Source: JARDZI01 sp041639705
GTDB lineage: Bacteria > Bacillota > Clostridia > Clostridiales > Caloramatoraceae
Direction: 5' to 3'
NCBI GenBank assembly: GCA_041639705.1
Contig: JBEQBT010000007.1
Span: forward strand, 1-31,709
DNA length: 31,709 bases
Shown here in pieces: positions 16,782-25,245 of the stretch; positions within the stretch are counted from its first letter, which is position 1; each line of letters begins with the position of its first letter. Both the position numbers and the translations under genes were made by a program. Under the pieces are notes generated by a model, which saw only the letters and a list, made by a program, of their open reading frames with translations, did not search any database and was not told the origin of the DNA.

Positions 16782-18236
16782 TTATTTATTTTCAGGTCTT
16801 CCAACTAGTACTCCATTTCCAACTGCAAATATATCATCAACAACCATTTGAAAGCTTACATCTCTTCCCTCATATTTTGCTCTTTTTTCAAGAAGTTCTC
16901 TATTAAAGTCCTTAATTTCCTTTGTAAAAGGTATGTTTCCAAACTCTAAGAATCTTACTGCTCCATTATTATCTCTTGCAGGTAATATTTTTCCAGCATT
17001 ATATTTGCTAGGTGCAAATGGTATGTCAATGACACCTATTTCAAATGCCTTTACTGTTCCAACTGCTATATCTCCCATTCCAAGTTCAAATACTTTGTCA
17101 AGTATACATTTTGTTTCAGTTTTTATAATAGCTATTTCATCAGCTAACTCCTTTAACATTGGAAGTCTTTGTCCCTTTAGTAGATTTAGTGTGGTTTTAG
17201 TAGCTTTAATACCAGCTGAATTAGCCTCCTTTGTTGGAATTCCTATTGCTTCATGTGGAGTTTTAACTATTACTTTCGTTGCTCCTGAGAGTGCTGCAGT
17301 TGCTGCTCCCCATGAAATTAGTCCGAATGCCTTTGATTCATCAGCTGGAAAACCTCCCATCCACTCATGGAATACAGTTGTCAATTCCACGTTAAATCCA
17401 TATTTTTTGAAGTATTCTTCCGCTAATTCCACAAGTGCTCTGATCGCTGCAACGTCCTGAATCAGATTCCCGCACTGTCCATATCCTAATGTGAGGTTAA
17501 CAACTCCCTGTTCTGCAGCCAAAAGTCCTTCAATTATTGCAACTGCATTTGACATACTTGGCGGAACTAATGTACCAGTTAATGGTCCAAATGGCTCTCT
17601 GTTTAAATGTATTCCCATTTCTTCATAAATCCCAACTAATCTGTCACAGTACTGCCAATCTAGAAGAGTTCTTTCAAGACTCACGCTCTTAGCATAAGGA
17701 ATATTATATGATATTCCACCACCTTCATTTGACGTCCAGCCACTTGCATGGATTATTTCAGTTAACAGCCTTGCATCAGGTGTACCATGCCTTGCTTGAA
17801 GTGGAAGATTAACTGCTTCAAAAACTCTTCTACAGCCTGGCACTCCATGATTAACGACCGGAAACCCATTAAGCATGGAACGTCCGGCCTTTTCACTTTC
17901 TTTCATTCCAATTTCACATTCATTATATTTGTTTTGTCTTGTATAGCTATCTATGGTTGAAGGAAGTAGATCTGCTCCTCCTTCATTTTGAAGGAAGGTT
18001 AACAATTCAATATGTGCATCAATAAGTGCAACTCCTGCCCTTGGTTGGGCAAGAGTTATGCCCTCATTCTTAGCCTTCTTTAGCTTTGCAGAAAAATTCT
18101 TATTTTCTGGCACCTTTTTCAAATAATCAGCAGCTTCTTGAAGATTTACATCCTTTCCTGTTGTCCACTGCTCTAGTACTTCCTTCCTGGTATTAAAGAA
18201 TTCCTCATTAGTCCACTTTTTATTCTTAAGCTCCAT
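16782..18236 (-). CDS. glmE: Glutamate mutase epsilon subunit
   Basis: A 484-residue catalytic subunit (TIM barrel) of adenosylcobalamin-dependent glutamate mutase, which rearranges L-glutamate to (2S,3S)-3-methylaspartate. The substrate-binding arginine claw of the Clostridium cochlearium enzyme is conserved at identical numbers: Arg66, Arg100 and Arg149. The catalytic Glu171 is also present (S-N-E-G-G-G). Length equals the family norm of about 483. Start ATG at 18236 behind GGAGGA. It is 27 bases after glmL, in the classic glmS-glmL-glmE order. Confidence 0.97.
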   Translation of the reverse strand: MELKNKKWTNEEFFNTRKEVLEQWTTGKDVNLQEAADYLKKVPENKNFSAKLKKAKNEGITLAQPRAGVALIDAHIELLTFLQNEGGADLLPSTIDSYTRQNKYNECEIGMKESEKAGRSMLNGFPVVNHGVPGCRRVFEAVNLPLQARHGTPDARLLTEIIHASGWTSNEGGGISYNIPYAKSVSLERTLLDWQYCDRLVGIYEEMGIHLNREPFGPLTGTLVPPSMSNAVAIIEGLLAAEQGVVNLTLGYGQCGNLIQDVAAIRALVELAEEYFKKYGFNVELTTVFHEWMGGFPADESKAFGLISWGAATAALSGATKVIVKTPHEAIGIPTKEANSAGIKATKTTLNLLKGQRLPMLKELADEIAIIKTETKCILDKVFELGMGDIAVGTVKAFEIGVIDIPFAPSKYNAGKILPARDNNGAVRFLEFGNIPFTKEIKDFNRELLEKRAKYEGRDVSFQMVVDDIFAVGNGVLVGRPENK

Positions 18237-18263
18237 TCCTATTCCTCCTACAATTTATGCACT

Positions 18264-19652
18264 TTATGCTTTTACAATATATTTCTTCATTATTCGAACT
18301 GCAATATCTGGATATTTCTCAGCAAGAAGACCCATGGCTGATAATATATATTTTCTATCCACCAGTATATCTGGATTTTCAGGCTTTAAATAATTTGGGC
18401 TTTCCATGTTAAAAAGTCCTGCACAAAGAATCTTTTTAGGATTTTGACTGTGTACTAAAATTCCCCCTGTACCTATTAGATATTTTGTATTTAATAAATC
18501 CTTTCCTACCTGGGAATATATAATTCCCATTGGAGTATAAACACTTTCTATAATTCCAACATGTCTTTCCATTGCTATTTCCGTTGCAACCATTCCCATT
18601 GCCTCATCAAATTCAATCTCCTCAGTTTTTTGAGGAAGTATGTTTACATTGCTCTGTAAATACCTGCATCTTTCTTCAACATCATACTCAATATTAGGTA
18701 TAAACTTTTTTATCCTTTTAGTAGTTGCTGTTTCCCATAGAGAAATTGCACTTACCCTCATTCCCAGGTCACCCTCAACAGTTCTTTTTGCATAGGGCTC
18801 CTGTAATCCTCTCAGTGTAACTCCTGGCTTCGTAGGTTCTCCGTCGGATATAGAATGGACGTCTGTTGTAGCACCACCTATATCAACTACTATTAAGTCT
18901 CCTATTCCTTCTTCCTTGTCACTGCCATCTGCCAAAATTCTTGCAGCCTTTAATACCGCTGCAGGTGTAGGCATAAGTATTCCACTTATAAAATTCTCTG
19001 CATTTTTCATTCCCTTAGCTTCAACTATTTTTTGCATAAATATTTCTCTAATTACTTCCCTAGCAGGCTCAACATTTAAAACATTCAACCTTGGCATTAC
19101 ATTATCAGTAGCTTTATAATAGATCTTGTTTTCTTTGAATATATCCTCTATTTCATCCCTTGCATTTTTATTGCCTGCAACTACCACAGGAACATCCTTT
19201 ATGTGTTCTGCAATAAGAATTGCATTATGAATAATACAATCCTTGTTACCTCCATCAGTTCCACCTGCAAGAAGAATAATGTCTGGTTTTCTACTCTTTA
19301 TCTCAGCCATTTCACTTTTTGTTAGTTCATAACTGTATACTCCAAGTATTCTGGCTCCTGCTCCAAGAGCTGCCCTTTTTGCTGCTTCAGCAGTAAGTTC
19401 AGGTACAAGCCCCACAGCAATCATCTTAAGTCCACCTGCTGCACTGCTGCAGGCAAGCTTATCTATATAATTGATTTCTTTTCCAGAAACCTCATTCTCA
19501 AGCTTTTCATATGCCTTGTTAAAACCTATCATTATATCAGTATTTACTGTTGTTAAATCCTTGGAAGTTCCAATTATTTCTTCATTTTCAATATCCACTG
19601 CTGTAAGTTTTGTGTAAGTGCTTCCAAAGTCAATTAATAATATAGCATTCAT
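18264..19652 (-). CDS. glmL: Glutamate mutase-associated protein GlmL/MutL (reactivating chaperone)
   Basis: A 462-residue ASKHA-fold ATPase. Phosphate-binding motifs are visible at the N-terminus (L-I-D-F-G-S-T-Y-T-K) and in the middle (V-V-D-I-G-G-A-T-T-D-V). The family is always found between the two mutase subunit genes. It is thought to exchange damaged cobalamin on the mutase, analogous to diol dehydratase reactivases. It is unrelated to the DNA mismatch-repair protein also called MutL. Start ATG at 19652 behind GGTGAT, 17 bases from glmS. Family and context are certain; the exact chemistry is inferred from relatives. Confidence 0.95.
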   Translation of the reverse strand: MNAILLIDFGSTYTKLTAVDIENEEIIGTSKDLTTVNTDIMIGFNKAYEKLENEVSGKEINYIDKLACSSAAGGLKMIAVGLVPELTAEAAKRAALGAGARILGVYSYELTKSEMAEIKSRKPDIILLAGGTDGGNKDCIIHNAILIAEHIKDVPVVVAGNKNARDEIEDIFKENKIYYKATDNVMPRLNVLNVEPAREVIREIFMQKIVEAKGMKNAENFISGILMPTPAAVLKAARILADGSDKEEGIGDLIVVDIGGATTDVHSISDGEPTKPGVTLRGLQEPYAKRTVEGDLGMRVSAISLWETATTKRIKKFIPNIEYDVEERCRYLQSNVNILPQKTEEIEFDEAMGMVATEIAMERHVGIIESVYTPMGIIYSQVGKDLLNTKYLIGTGGILVHSQNPKKILCAGLFNMESPNYLKPENPDILVDRKYILSAMGLLAEKYPDIAVRIMKKYIVKA

Positions 19653-19669
19653 TTTATCACCTTCAAAAA

Positions 19670-20080
19670 TTACTCTATTCCAAGATCCTTCTTTAGATCT
19701 GCTATTCCAGCTTCCGGTGCGCTTCCTGGTGGATAAACTCTGTTAAATCCCATATCTAAAAATCTCTGTTCCACCGACTTCCAGTCCTGCTTTCCTACTA
19801 CTAGGTTTCCTCCAGCATATAATATTATGTCCTTTAATCCTGCTTCACTGCATTTTTCTCTAAGACCTCTACAGTCTATTTCCCCATGTCCATAAAGGGA
19901 TGATACCATTATTGCCTCAGCATTTGTTTCAATGGCAGCATTTATAAAATCCTCCTGAGGACTCAAAACTCCTATGTTTATTACATTAAATCCAGCCTGT
20001 GTAAATGCAAAGTCAAGTATTTTGTTTCCAACTGCATGACAGTCTGAACCGATAACCCCTAGAACAATAGTTTTTTTCAT
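19670..20080 (-). CDS. glmS: Glutamate mutase sigma subunit (cobalamin-binding)
   Basis: 136 residues, the B12-binding Rossmann-like subunit of glutamate mutase. The cobalamin signature is complete: D13-x-H15-x-x-G18 with His15 as the lower cobalt ligand, S60-S-L-Y-G near 60-64, and A-G-G-N-L at 89-93. Length matches the 137 residues of the C. tetanomorphum and C. cochlearium proteins. Start ATG at 20080 behind GGGAGG, 20 bases after the regulator gene. No cobalamin riboswitch is visible upstream, so the operon appears not to be B12-controlled at the RNA level. Confidence 0.97.
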   Translation of the reverse strand: MKKTIVLGVIGSDCHAVGNKILDFAFTQAGFNVINIGVLSPQEDFINAAIETNAEAIMVSSLYGHGEIDCRGLREKCSEAGLKDIILYAGGNLVVGKQDWKSVEQRFLDMGFNRVYPPGSAPEAGIADLKKDLGIE

Positions 20081-20100
20081 CGTAAATCCTCCCTCATTAC

Positions 20101-21075
20101 CTATATATGATTTTTTGATTCCATAATTTTTGATATAATTGCTTTAACTGATCCTTGATCCAGGCTATAGTCAAAGCTTATTACTTCTTTTCTATTATTT
20201 CCTGTAAGAAGTTTTTTAACATCCTCTCTCCTACCAGGTGATACAATTATCACATCTGATGCTTCTATTACATCTTCTATATCACCTTGAAGTCTGCTGG
20301 TGGTTGCATAAATCTCATCAATATCAATTCCAGATGACTTTATTGCGTTTTCAACCTTGAATTGAAACTCCTTTGATATACAAACAAGTCCAAATTTTGT
20401 TTCTCTTGGATACCTGGCTATTTTTACAATTGTATCAAGGCATGGATTTATTGCTACTCCAAGTACCTCCTTATTTATATCAACTGTTAGTTCCTTTACC
20501 TCATTAACGTGATTAAATGTGGCAATTAAAATTTGAGCTTTCTCAAGTGTCTTTTGAGTTTCTCCATCTCTGTCCTTAAGCTCTGCTACAACCATTGGAG
20601 TAACATTCACATTTGCTAGTTGGCTTAATTCCTTAGCAAATACCCTTGCCTGTTCTATGTTACACTCAACAAACACAGCATTTACTTCTTTCATGATTTC
20701 TTCTTTTTCCTTAACTCGTTCATTAACTAGAAGAAGAAATTCCATTGGATCCACTCCCTGTTCTAGTGCTTCTTCAAGCCCAAGGTCTATTATCTTCAAA
20801 AGCTTATCCTTGGCACTGTGATGTTTCCATGATTTTGTCTCTTCAGCAACAAATGTGCCCCTCCCCTGATAGGAAATTAGGACACCTTCCTGCTCTAAAA
20901 GGTTATATGCAGCACTTATGGTATTTCTACTTGTATTAAGCTTTTGTGATAATTCTCTTTCAGTGGGCATTTTAGTCCCTATTTTTAGGTTTCCATTTTT
21001 TATATCATTCATTATTTGGTTTTTAACCTGAATATATATAGGAATACCACTTTTCCTATTAACTGTTATATCCAT
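20101..21075 (-). CDS. GntR-family regulator with an unusual effector domain, leading the glutamate operon
   Basis: 324 residues. The first ~75 form a GntR winged helix-turn-helix (I-P-I-Y-I-Q-V-K-N-Q-I, then M-P-T-E-R-E-L-S-Q-K-L-N-T-S-R-N-T-I and G-R-G-T-F-V-A). The remaining ~240 residues are neither the aminotransferase of MocR proteins nor a clear UTRA or FCD domain. Repeated alpha/beta stretches (V-F-V-E-C-N-I-E-Q-A; F-G-L-V-C-I-S; D-V-I-I-V-S-P-G-R) suggest a two-lobed, receiver- or binding-protein-like sensor. It is the promoter-proximal gene, 20 bases before glmS. The natural inference is autoregulation and control of glutamate fermentation by a pathway intermediate. The effector is unknown. 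Start ATG at 21075 behind GAGGTG. Confidence 0.88.
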   Translation of the reverse strand: MDITVNRKSGIPIYIQVKNQIMNDIKNGNLKIGTKMPTERELSQKLNTSRNTISAAYNLLEQEGVLISYQGRGTFVAEETKSWKHHSAKDKLLKIIDLGLEEALEQGVDPMEFLLLVNERVKEKEEIMKEVNAVFVECNIEQARVFAKELSQLANVNVTPMVVAELKDRDGETQKTLEKAQILIATFNHVNEVKELTVDINKEVLGVAINPCLDTIVKIARYPRETKFGLVCISKEFQFKVENAIKSSGIDIDEIYATTSRLQGDIEDVIEASDVIIVSPGRREDVKKLLTGNNRKEVISFDYSLDQGSVKAIISKIMESKNHI

Positions 21076-21142
21076 TTCTTCACCTCATTACATAGATCAA
21101 TTGGCATATTGGATTAAGCCATTTACAGTGTAGCATACCCAA

Positions 21143-21208
21143 AATATTAAAACTAATTTCTTTTTTGTGGTATTAAGGAATATTAAACTTAGATATAAGA
21201 AATATTAA
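21143..21208. promoter_or_regulatory. Three AATATTAA repeats upstream of the regulator gene
   Basis: AATATTAA occurs at 21143, 21179 and 21201, spaced 36 and 22 bases apart, in the leader of the GntR-type gene. Its AATATT core is palindromic. These could be operator half-sites for autoregulation, but AT-rich sequence makes chance copies likely. No convincing -35/-10 pair was found here. Confidence 0.25.
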
Positions 21209-21260
21209 GATTTCCCCTATATATCATATGTTTTTCTCGCTATTCCTGCCTTTTACTACA

Positions 21261-21289
21261 AAAATAAAGGAGCCATTAGGCTCCTTTTA
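21261..21289 (-). terminator. Terminator whose loop contains the stop codon of the upstream gene
   Basis: Minus strand: AAAGGAGCC, loop TAAT, GGCTCCTTT, then ATTTTTG. This is a perfect 9-bp stem. The TAA at 21276-21278 in the loop is the stop codon of the gene at 21276-21866, so the left arm encodes its last residues K-G-A. Confidence 0.85.
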
Positions 21290-21866
21290 AACTTAATCCC
21301 TGTGTACTTGTATACATTTTTTCTCCATTTATAGATTGAACTGTGTTCATTAATCCATTAATCCTTTTTTCGTAGTCCTTGAGTCCAATTTGGAGTTTTA
21401 CTATTTCCGACTGACAATCTTTTATGAACTCCTCTTTATTCATATTCATAAGCTTAATATCAAATTTGTTTGTGTAATTTTGTCCAGTAACATTTATAGC
21501 TATTGGACCGCTATTTGCTGCTGCAATAATCTTCTTTATCCACACCTTTTTAGAATTAAGCTCCCTATCATCCAATATTAATAATTCATCAATACTAATT
21601 CCTATATGCTCTTCTATAGATTTTATAATTGCATAGTACATATAGAATGAAGCCTTTTTAGGTTTTTTAATATTTAAAATTTCTCGATTCCTAATTATAC
21701 ATTCTTCCCAATTAGCATCGCATTTAAATTCAACTTCATCAAAACTTGCTGCAATAATATCCCCAGATTTTGAATCCCTGCCTGCAACATTTTCATATGA
21801 AAGGTAGGCAACCTCAAATATACAGTCATAAAACTCATGCTTTGGTTCAATAACTCTTGCCTTCAA
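21276..21866 (-). CDS. Hypothetical protein, 196 aa
   Basis: I do not recognise this protein. It is soluble, with no signal peptide or membrane helix. The N-terminal ~130 residues are mixed alpha/beta (M-K-A-R-V-I-E-P-K-H-E-F-Y-D). Residues about 135-175 (E-E-F-I-K-D-C-Q-S-E-I-V-K-L-Q) look like a short coiled coil. A glycine/serine-containing tail ends in G-L-S-L-K-G-A. The start appears to be TTG at 21866 behind GAGGGTGA; no ATG start fits. It is monocistronic with its own terminator overlapping the stop codon. Neighbours give no functional hint. Confidence 0.65.
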   Translation of the reverse strand: MKARVIEPKHEFYDCIFEVAYLSYENVAGRDSKSGDIIAASFDEVEFKCDANWEECIIRNREILNIKKPKKASFYMYYAIIKSIEEHIGISIDELLILDDRELNSKKVWIKKIIAAANSGPIAINVTGQNYTNKFDIKLMNMNKEEFIKDCQSEIVKLQIGLKDYEKRINGLMNTVQSINGEKMYTSTQGLSLKGA

Positions 21867-21958
21867 TATATCACCCTCAATCTAATAAAACCACACAAGA
21901 TATCACTAAAACATATTCTAATTTTATCAACTATGAAGAATATATTCAAATGTAATTG

Positions 21959-22135
21959 ATGGTTAACATACCATTAGAGGGGGTACTGGAAACTATTAAG
22001 CTAATACTGCAGGTTTTAAAAAGAATGGGTTATAATGAATATTAAATTATATCTGCCACTACAGTATGGTATGAAAAAGGTGACAAGTATCTTTTGGTTA
22101 CGAAGCATAACCACATAAAAAAGTCTAGGCATTAA
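21959..22135 (+). pseudogene. Possible decayed small gene with an in-frame stop
   Basis: A plus-strand frame from the ATG at 21959 reads M-V-N-I-P-L-E-G-V-L-E-T-I-K-L-I-L-Q-V-L, then K-R-M-G-Y-N-E-Y, then TAA at 22043. The same frame continues I-I-S-A-T-T-V-W-Y-E-K-G-D-K-Y-L-L-V-T-K, then H-N-H-I-K-K-S-R-H and a stop at 22133. Both halves have protein-like composition (an amphipathic helix, then alternating strand residues). This suggests a roughly 58-residue protein broken by one nonsense change. No ribosome site precedes the ATG. The rest of the 288-base gap (21867-22154) shows nothing else apart from the terminator at its right end. Confidence 0.35.
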
Positions 22136-22147
22136 ACCCAGACTCTT
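22117..22147 (-). terminator. Rho-independent terminator of the Ig-repeat protein gene
   Basis: Minus strand: AGTCTGGG pairs with CCTAGACT through a stem including G-U pairs, then six T. It lies shortly after the stop codon at 22155 and overlaps the end of the decayed plus-strand frame. Confidence 0.75.
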
Positions 22148-22154
22148 TATATGG

Positions 22155-24782
22155 TTATTTAGTTATAAAGCTAAAACTGTATTGATTTATCATACTTTTA
22201 CCCTGGCTATCCTTTACCCCTGCTGCAGGTATTATAAATGTATATCTCGTGGCAGAGGTTAGTTTAGTCCTTGGATTAATTGTAAGAGTGTTACCTTTCA
22301 CTCCAAAAGTCGTCAAAACTGTTCTTCCATTTTGGTCCTTAAGCAATAGTCTTTTTATATTAGTTCCATATGTCACATTTTTATTAAATACTATTGTAAA
22401 TATGCTGTAGTCAGCATTGTATTTTACCTCATTTACAGTAAGAGCATCCTTGTTTGTTTCACCTGTTTTGGTAGTAAAATTTACAATTATATCTTCTTTT
22501 AACTGATTTTCAGATTTATCTGTAATAGCAGCTAAAGGAATTCTTAGTGTGTAGGATGAAAGCTCTTCTAATGGCTTTACTGGTTTAATTGTTAATGTAT
22601 CCTTTATTATCTCTGCAGTATAAGGAACATTTTTCATATTTCCATTTGTTAGAGTAATTTTATTAAATAATTTACCTTTTATAACATTTTCACTAAACAC
22701 TATGGTAAAAGCAGAGCCAATATCAATATTTCTGCTCTTATTAACAGGAGTAATGCTCTTAACCTGGGGAGGAATTTTTTCTAGGTCGGTTTTAAACTCC
22801 AACAAAAAATCGTTTTTAGATACTCCATCCCAATAATCCTTAACTCCACCTACAGGCAACAGCAATGAATAGCTTGTATTATTTTCAAGGTTACGTTCAG
22901 GTTTTATAATAATTTTATCATCAACTATATCAATGTTAAATTTAATAGTATTGTCCTGACTGTCCTTTAAAACAATATTATCAAAATTATCTCCCTTTAA
23001 TATTTTATCATTAAAGGTTATTTCAATAGGAGCATCTATTTGAACATCACTAGAGTTATTTGCAGGCTTGACAAATTTAATAACTGGGGAAAACCTCTCA
23101 AAGCCTGTTGTAAAGCTAATTGAACTGCTGCTTACAAACGTATTTTCCCATATATCCTTTACTGCTCCATATGGAATGGTCAATATGTACTTGGTGTTAT
23201 ATCCAAAATTCAAGTTGTTTACAGGAATGATTTTAATGGTTTTATCTGCTAGTTCTTTTACAATTGGTAATTCATTATAGTTAACATCTCTTAATGAAAT
23301 AAAATCAAAGTTTTCACCCTTCTGAATCTCCTCATTGAATATTATAGTAATGCCTCCATCTACTGTAGTATTTAATGCTCCATTAGCAGGGAAGCTCTTA
23401 TATATATAAGGATTAAATCTCTCAATGTCTGTTTTGAATTTATACTCATAATCCTGCTTTAAAGGTATACTTGAATAGTTTATTACTGCACCATAGGGAA
23501 TTGTATAGTTATATGTTGTATTGTACTCTAACGATGTCTTTGGTCTAATATTTAGTATATTATTATTAATAGATAAGTCAGTAGGGACAACATTATTCTT
23601 TTCATCCTTGAGGATTATATCAAATATAGTTTCCCCCTGTTTAATATTTTCACTAAATGTAACATTAATAGTGCTGATAACAGCTGCTTCTGTTATTCCA
23701 TTTTGGGGGCTTGCATCAGTAACTTTTGGGCTTTGCATTTGAGATTCTGTTGTAAAATTAAAAGTATATGCACTTTTAGCAGATGCTCCTGACAACCCTT
23801 TTACTGCGCCCTGTGGGATTGTTACTGTATATGTAGTGTTATATGCTAAGTTAAAACCATTTTTAGGAGTAATATACAACACACTGCTATTTATTGATAC
23901 ATTTATCGGAATATTTCCGCTCTTGTCTTTAACTGTTATGCTACTTAATCCTGTATCGCTGAATATTCTTTCGTTGTAAAATATTTGGATTGGATTATTT
24001 ATAGATATATACTTTGCATCTTTGGATGGTCTAGATAAATTAACCTTTAGCTCTCCTGCTGAAGGTTTGGTTGTAAAATATAATGGCTGTATATAACTAC
24101 TCATATTTCCAGATATATCTGTTACTGAACTATAAGGTATATAAATATAATAGAAAGTATTATATTCTAATTCTTGAAGGGGTTTTATAGTCAAAGTGTC
24201 ACCATTTATTCCAATATTAACAGGAACCTTTATGTTATTTCCATGTACTAGATTGATTTTTTCAATTTCTTGTCCAGCCTTGATTTTTTCTGTAAATTTA
24301 ATACTTATGGTACTATTTGTCTCAATTTCTCTTGCCTGGTTTACTGGTATTGTAGATATTATTGTTGGTCTTATGTAGTCTCCTGCAGTTACAACATATG
24401 TTGTGAAATCTTCATTAAGAGTATTTTCTGCTTCATCCTTTACTGCATTATAAGGAACTATAATGGTATAATAACTTCCATAATTAAGAGAATTGGTGGG
24501 AGATATACTCAGTGTTTGTCCAGTAATTGTGGAGGTTACTGGAATTCTTAAATTATTTGAATCCATTAATGTAATATTTGAGAATCCAGTGCCATTTTCA
24601 ATATCACTATTAAATACAATTTCAACCTCCTCATCTATACCAATTATTCTATTATATATAGTGGAGTTACTGTTTACAACTCTTAATGTACTTGCAGCTA
24701 CAGCATGTTGAGTGTCATTGAATAGCAATAAAAACGCAGCAAGTATAAACATAATAAAAACTCTTTTTTTGCTTAATTCCAT
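22155..24782 (-). CDS. Secreted protein with about eight Ig-like (Big_5/SbsA-type) repeats
   Basis: 875 residues. An N-terminal signal peptide (K-K-R followed by F-I-M-F-I-L-A-A-F-L-L-L-F, cleavage near A-V-A-A at about 30) is followed by about eight repeats of 100-110 residues. Each repeat has the Big_5 pattern: P-x-N ... I-x-I-x-F-(S/N)-E-x-I, then an I-x-L-(K/R)-D strand, L-x-I-x-P, Y-(N/G)-T-x-Y, I-P-x-G-A-V-K-D and F-x-F-(T/K)-T. Such domains build elongated surface or S-layer-associated fibres. No LPxTG, SLH or cell-wall-binding module is visible, so it is either released or held non-covalently. Start ATG at 24782 behind GGGGG. It is a single gene, and ligands are unknown. Confidence 0.85.
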   Translation of the reverse strand: MELSKKRVFIMFILAAFLLLFNDTQHAVAASTLRVVNSNSTIYNRIIGIDEEVEIVFNSDIENGTGFSNITLMDSNNLRIPVTSTITGQTLSISPTNSLNYGSYYTIIVPYNAVKDEAENTLNEDFTTYVVTAGDYIRPTIISTIPVNQAREIETNSTISIKFTEKIKAGQEIEKINLVHGNNIKVPVNIGINGDTLTIKPLQELEYNTFYYIYIPYSSVTDISGNMSSYIQPLYFTTKPSAGELKVNLSRPSKDAKYISINNPIQIFYNERIFSDTGLSSITVKDKSGNIPINVSINSSVLYITPKNGFNLAYNTTYTVTIPQGAVKGLSGASAKSAYTFNFTTESQMQSPKVTDASPQNGITEAAVISTINVTFSENIKQGETIFDIILKDEKNNVVPTDLSINNNILNIRPKTSLEYNTTYNYTIPYGAVINYSSIPLKQDYEYKFKTDIERFNPYIYKSFPANGALNTTVDGGITIIFNEEIQKGENFDFISLRDVNYNELPIVKELADKTIKIIPVNNLNFGYNTKYILTIPYGAVKDIWENTFVSSSSISFTTGFERFSPVIKFVKPANNSSDVQIDAPIEITFNDKILKGDNFDNIVLKDSQDNTIKFNIDIVDDKIIIKPERNLENNTSYSLLLPVGGVKDYWDGVSKNDFLLEFKTDLEKIPPQVKSITPVNKSRNIDIGSAFTIVFSENVIKGKLFNKITLTNGNMKNVPYTAEIIKDTLTIKPVKPLEELSSYTLRIPLAAITDKSENQLKEDIIVNFTTKTGETNKDALTVNEVKYNADYSIFTIVFNKNVTYGTNIKRLLLKDQNGRTVLTTFGVKGNTLTINPRTKLTSATRYTFIIPAAGVKDSQGKSMINQYSFSFITK

Positions 24783-24954
24783 TATTTAGCCCCCAATTCT
24801 TTGGTTTTGTCAATGTGTATAATAATATAATTATAACGTAATTTTCATACTTCTACCATATTAATGCTAATTATAATATCATAAAGTATATATACATGGT
24901 TACTTATTGTATTGTATACTAATGTATATGCATAATTTTAGGGAGTGAGTAAAG

Positions 24955-25245
24955 ATGTGGTCAATAATAATAAGTCTTGCTGCTGGTATAGTAATAGGGA
25001 TCTTAGGTTTTATTCCTAAAAAATATTTAAGGTTTAACTCCAAGTTCCAGCAAATAGGTGTAATACTACTACTTTTCTCCATGGGTGCTTCAATCGGAGC
25101 AAACAGAAATTTGCTTCAAAAGCTTAACACCATTGGATTAAAGGCTATTACATTTGCAATATTAACTTGTTTATTTAGTATTATTTTTACATATTTAATA
25201 ACTTGTAAATTTTTTAAACAGAATGTGAGGGAAATCAACAAATGA
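24955..25245 (+). CDS. lysO: LysO-type lysine exporter, N-terminal part
   Basis: A 96-residue membrane protein with three hydrophobic segments, matching the DUF340 N-terminal part of the LysO (YbjE) lysine exporter. In E. coli this is one polypeptide of about 300 residues; many Firmicutes split it as seen here. The two parts presumably assemble into one transporter that exports L-lysine or toxic analogues. Start ATG at 24955 behind AGGGAGTGAG. Its TGA overlaps the ATG of the second part (ATGA), which implies translational coupling. No lysine riboswitch is visible in the 170-base leader. Confidence 0.8.
   Translation: MWSIIISLAAGIVIGILGFIPKKYLRFNSKFQQIGVILLLFSMGASIGANRNLLQKLNTIGLKAITFAILTCLFSIIFTYLITCKFFKQNVREINK

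Noticed and set aside
20081..21275. Cobalamin riboswitch controlling the B12-dependent mutase
   Set aside because: The leader of the regulator gene is under 200 bases, AT-rich and lacks recognisable B12-box sequence; the regulator-glmS gap is only 20 bases.
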